Positions 15,324 to 16,669 of a stretch of DNA of 16,669 nucleotides are shown one piece after another. This stretch comes from JAVVRI01 sp036654795. GTDB taxonomy: Bacteria > Bacteroidota > Bacteroidia > Bacteroidales > Tannerellaceae. How positions within the stretch are numbered: position 1 is the first letter of the stretch; the number at the start of each line of letters is the position of its first letter. The notes beneath the pieces were generated by a model. The model was not told where the DNA came from. It was given only the letters and a program-made list of their open reading frames with translations, and did no database searches. The stretch spans positions 1-16,669 of the forward strand of contig JAVVRI010000061.1 in assembly GCA_036654795.1 (NCBI GenBank). Direction: 5' to 3'. Position numbers and translations under genes: made by a program.

Positions 15324-15836
15324 TTATTGTTGATTTGATGAATGAATAGTAATCGATTGCTGAGGACGTCTCTCAGGCAGAGGTAGGAAGGGAAGCAAGC
15401 TTCGCTCAATCTGCACCAGGAGCCTCTGATAGGCCACACGGTTGTCGCCATTCACCTCGCTGATATAGCGGCTGTAGGCAATCTCCTTGGCATAAGCCGC
15501 CGGTTTGTAACTCAGCGAAGCAGCTATCGGATAAACCGAGCGAATCAGCCGCGCAAAGTCCATAAACGAATTGCCCGCGCAGGCGTAACAACGAAACAAC
15601 AAATGCGAACCACCCCCTTCGTCGGCAGGATTGGTCTTCTCCCCGTTCCAATAGAGGTTAGTAGCCCCATAAGCAGTGATACCGAAAAAGTTGTTGTGTG
15701 CCCGTGCCAAAACGCTCTCGCCCCATCCACTCTCGATGGCTGCTTGCGCCAAGATGATTGCCGGATTCATCCGGAAACATGACCCTGCCTGCAAAGCAGC
15801 AGGCAGGAATGTGTCTACAAATTCAGACTTGCTCAT
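15324..15836 (-). CDS. Glucosaminidase-domain peptidoglycan hydrolase (FlgJ/GH73-like), no signal peptide
   Basis: This 170-residue protein is essentially one glucosaminidase domain, which cleaves the glycan chains of peptidoglycan. NPAIILAQAAIESGWGES (24-41) is the family core, with E35 the likely catalytic glutamate. NNFFGITAY (48-56) and the later FRCYACAGNSFMDFARLI segment, the counterpart of the 'R.Y....Sf.d...L' motif, complete it. YAKEIAYSRYISEVNGDN (115-132) resembles the 'YAT...Y...I' end of the domain. There is no signal peptide and no cell-wall-binding domain, so release from the cytoplasm would need another factor. The start codon overlaps the stop of the HU-like gene as ATGA (15833-15836), indicating translational coupling. 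A small membrane protein gene follows after 10 bases. Confidence 0.85.
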   Translation of the reverse strand: MSKSEFVDTFLPAALQAGSCFRMNPAIILAQAAIESGWGESVLARAHNNFFGITAYGATNLYWNGEKTNPADEGGGSHLLFRCYACAGNSFMDFARLIRSVYPIAASLSYKPAAYAKEIAYSRYISEVNGDNRVAYQRLLVQIERSLLPFLPLPERRPQQSITIHSSNQQ

Positions 15837-16264
15837 ATGGAATGGGGTTTATCGCAAGGTACCATTTGCTTTACGATCGATGCCTTCTCGAACGTAACGC
15901 CCTTTCTGATCTCGTTGAGCATCGCTCCCGGCGAAAAGATGATGCGAGCCGTGTTAAACAACGACGTGTTAAAGTCCGTAGCAACTTTCACGCCCTGACT
16001 TCCCGCCACCATGCGGAAATTACCCAGACGTCCCATCTGTACCACGTCTCCATCCACCAGACGCTCCTGCATGACGCTGAGCAAACCCTCGATCACCAAC
16101 ATCACGTCTCCCGCAAAGGCCGTGCTTCGTTGGGCGATCATGTCGCACAATTTATCGAACGACAATTTCTTTTGAGAACGAACCTGTGCGTGAAACAACT
16201 TTGCACCCTCGGCAGCACCCTTGTGCATGTCCGGTCTTTCTACTAAATGATAGATTAACGACAT
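15833..16264 (-). CDS. HU-related DNA-binding protein (long Bacteroidales histone-like family)
   Basis: The 143-residue protein belongs to the group of histone-like proteins related to but longer than HU, multicopy in Bacteroidales. The N-terminal extension MSLIYHLVERPDMHKG with FHAQVRSQKKLSFDKLCDMIA is characteristic. An HU-like core follows: ADVLAVLEAL-type helix (here GDVMLVIEGLLSVM), then LVDGDVVQMGRLGNFRM, the counterpart of HU's G..V.L.gfG.F. The end has IIFSPGAMLNEIRKGVTFEK, matching the family's 'RFRPG..LK..L....F'. The frame is open upstream to 16315, but ATG 16264 gives the conserved family start, and the upstream stretch overlaps a promoter box. The role is unknown: DNA compaction, regulation of the module, or association with a mobile element are possible. 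Confidence 0.82.
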   Translation of the reverse strand: MSLIYHLVERPDMHKGAAEGAKLFHAQVRSQKKLSFDKLCDMIAQRSTAFAGDVMLVIEGLLSVMQERLVDGDVVQMGRLGNFRMVAGSQGVKVATDFNTSLFNTARIIFSPGAMLNEIRKGVTFEKASIVKQMVPCDKPHSI

Positions 16265-16312
16265 AACTTTAAGATTTAAAAAGATGAATACTTGATCCTT
16301 TTTTTTATATCT

Positions 16313-16320
16313 CAAAGATA
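16313..16320 (-). promoter_or_regulatory. Bacteroidetes-type -7 box for the HU-like / glucosaminidase module
   Basis: On the - strand TATCTTTG (forward CAAAGATA) matches TAnnTTTG exactly, 48 bases before the start codon. The extended TATCTTTGAG is the same 10-mer as at 71-80. No clear -33 TTTG is seen. Confidence 0.5.
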
Positions 16321-16412
16321 CGGCACCCTCGAAGTCTCCTTTCCCGTTACGTCCCTCTACGTTCGTCTACGTCTTGTTAATGCGCAATAAATACTTATAA
16401 GGGTGTATATTC

Positions 16413-16669
16413 TTACCCAATCAGCCACCGCCCCAAGTTGCGCGTGGACTTGTCGAAGTCCACGCCTACCTTCACCAGTTGCCGATGGTCAGCCGTGTAG
16501 GGGATAAGGTAGCCTTTGTCCTCTATTTGCGCCAACGCCTCTTCGGCAGTGCCGTTTAGTTTGAACTCGAAGACGTAGATGTAGTCGTTATTCTTCACCA
16601 CCATATCCGCCCGCCCGTGGCTACTGCGCACCTCCACATCGGCATATTGGCCGAGCAGGGTGAAGACGA
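16413..16669 (-). CDS. PD-(D/E)XK nuclease-domain protein of the AAA-ATPase-like family (C-terminal part)
   Basis: The frame is open to the window edge, so the N-terminal part is missing. The visible residues begin VFTLLGQYADVEVRSSHGRAD and end RNLGRWLIG, stop TAA at 16413-16415. The nuclease signature is clear: the aspartate of GRADM, then YVFEFKLNG with E and K of the E-x-K pair, then the family segment GTAEEALAQIEDKGYLIPY. In Bacteroidales this domain normally follows a large AAA-ATPase-like domain in proteins of about 500 residues present in many copies, and their biological role is not established. The GTG at 16637 is internal and not the start. A relative's end lies at 1-49 in opposite orientation. 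Confidence 0.85.
   Translation of the reverse strand, partial: VFTLLGQYADVEVRSSHGRADMVVKNNDYIYVFEFKLNGTAEEALAQIEDKGYLIPYTADHRQLVKVGVDFDKSTRNLGRWLIG

Noticed and set aside
15111..15338. 75-codon + strand frame rich in proline and arginine
   Set aside because: It is antisense to the small membrane protein gene and its composition is what reverse reading of that G+C-rich stretch would give.
1..16669. tRNA or rRNA genes, CRISPR arrays and insertion sequences
   Set aside because: No cloverleaf-like segments, regularly spaced repeats or transposase-like frames were seen in the short non-coding parts. The coding parts are accounted for by other genes.

Overview
The window is ordinary-looking chromosomal DNA of a Bacteroidales bacterium, most likely a Bacteroides or Phocaeicola relative. 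Three things point there: promoters of the Bacteroidetes type (TTTG near -33, TAnnTTTG near -7) with weak ribosome binding sites, the protein families present (a HECLGH dipeptidyl peptidase III lipoprotein, the long HU-related family, AAA-ATPase/PD-(D/E)XK paralogs), and the residues of GroES and GroEL. A run of 10 N at 3139-3148 shows this is a draft assembly.

Layout, left to right. Positions 1-49 hold the last codons of a PD-(D/E)XK/AAA-ATPase family gene entering from the left. A secreted GH31 glycosidase (110-1711) and a type I-like glutamine synthetase (1736-3231, broken by the N gap) follow on the + strand. mnmA (3279-4367) is convergent on the - strand, and its end forms part of a shared terminator. 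From a divergent promoter region runs the pair dipeptidyl peptidase III (4560-6614) and a DNA-alkylation-repair-like protein (6618-7298). A Fur-family regulator (7356-7823) with a clear promoter is followed by purA (7854-9125). After a long imperfect hairpin come a membrane zinc peptidase (9238-9924), hisS (9942-11300) and a GH30 lipoprotein glycosidase (11320-12750), ended by a strong terminator. groES-groEL (12948-14899) has its own leader, with a sigma-54-like element and an inverted repeat, and a strong terminator.

The right end (15032-16264, - strand) is an accessory-looking three-gene module: a long HU-related DNA-binding protein, a glucosaminidase without signal peptide that overlaps it by ATGA, and a small membrane protein whose reading frame seems broken twice. 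Its layout resembles a lysis cassette. The window closes with the C-terminal part of a second PD-(D/E)XK/AAA-ATPase family gene on the - strand (16413-16669), so both ends carry members of one family in inverted orientation.

Most genes are housekeeping: nitrogen assimilation, tRNA modification and charging, purine synthesis and protein folding. The two glycosidases and the peptidase fit a saccharolytic, peptide-using gut lifestyle. The HU/glucosaminidase/membrane-protein module and the paralogs at the window ends are the least explained parts.
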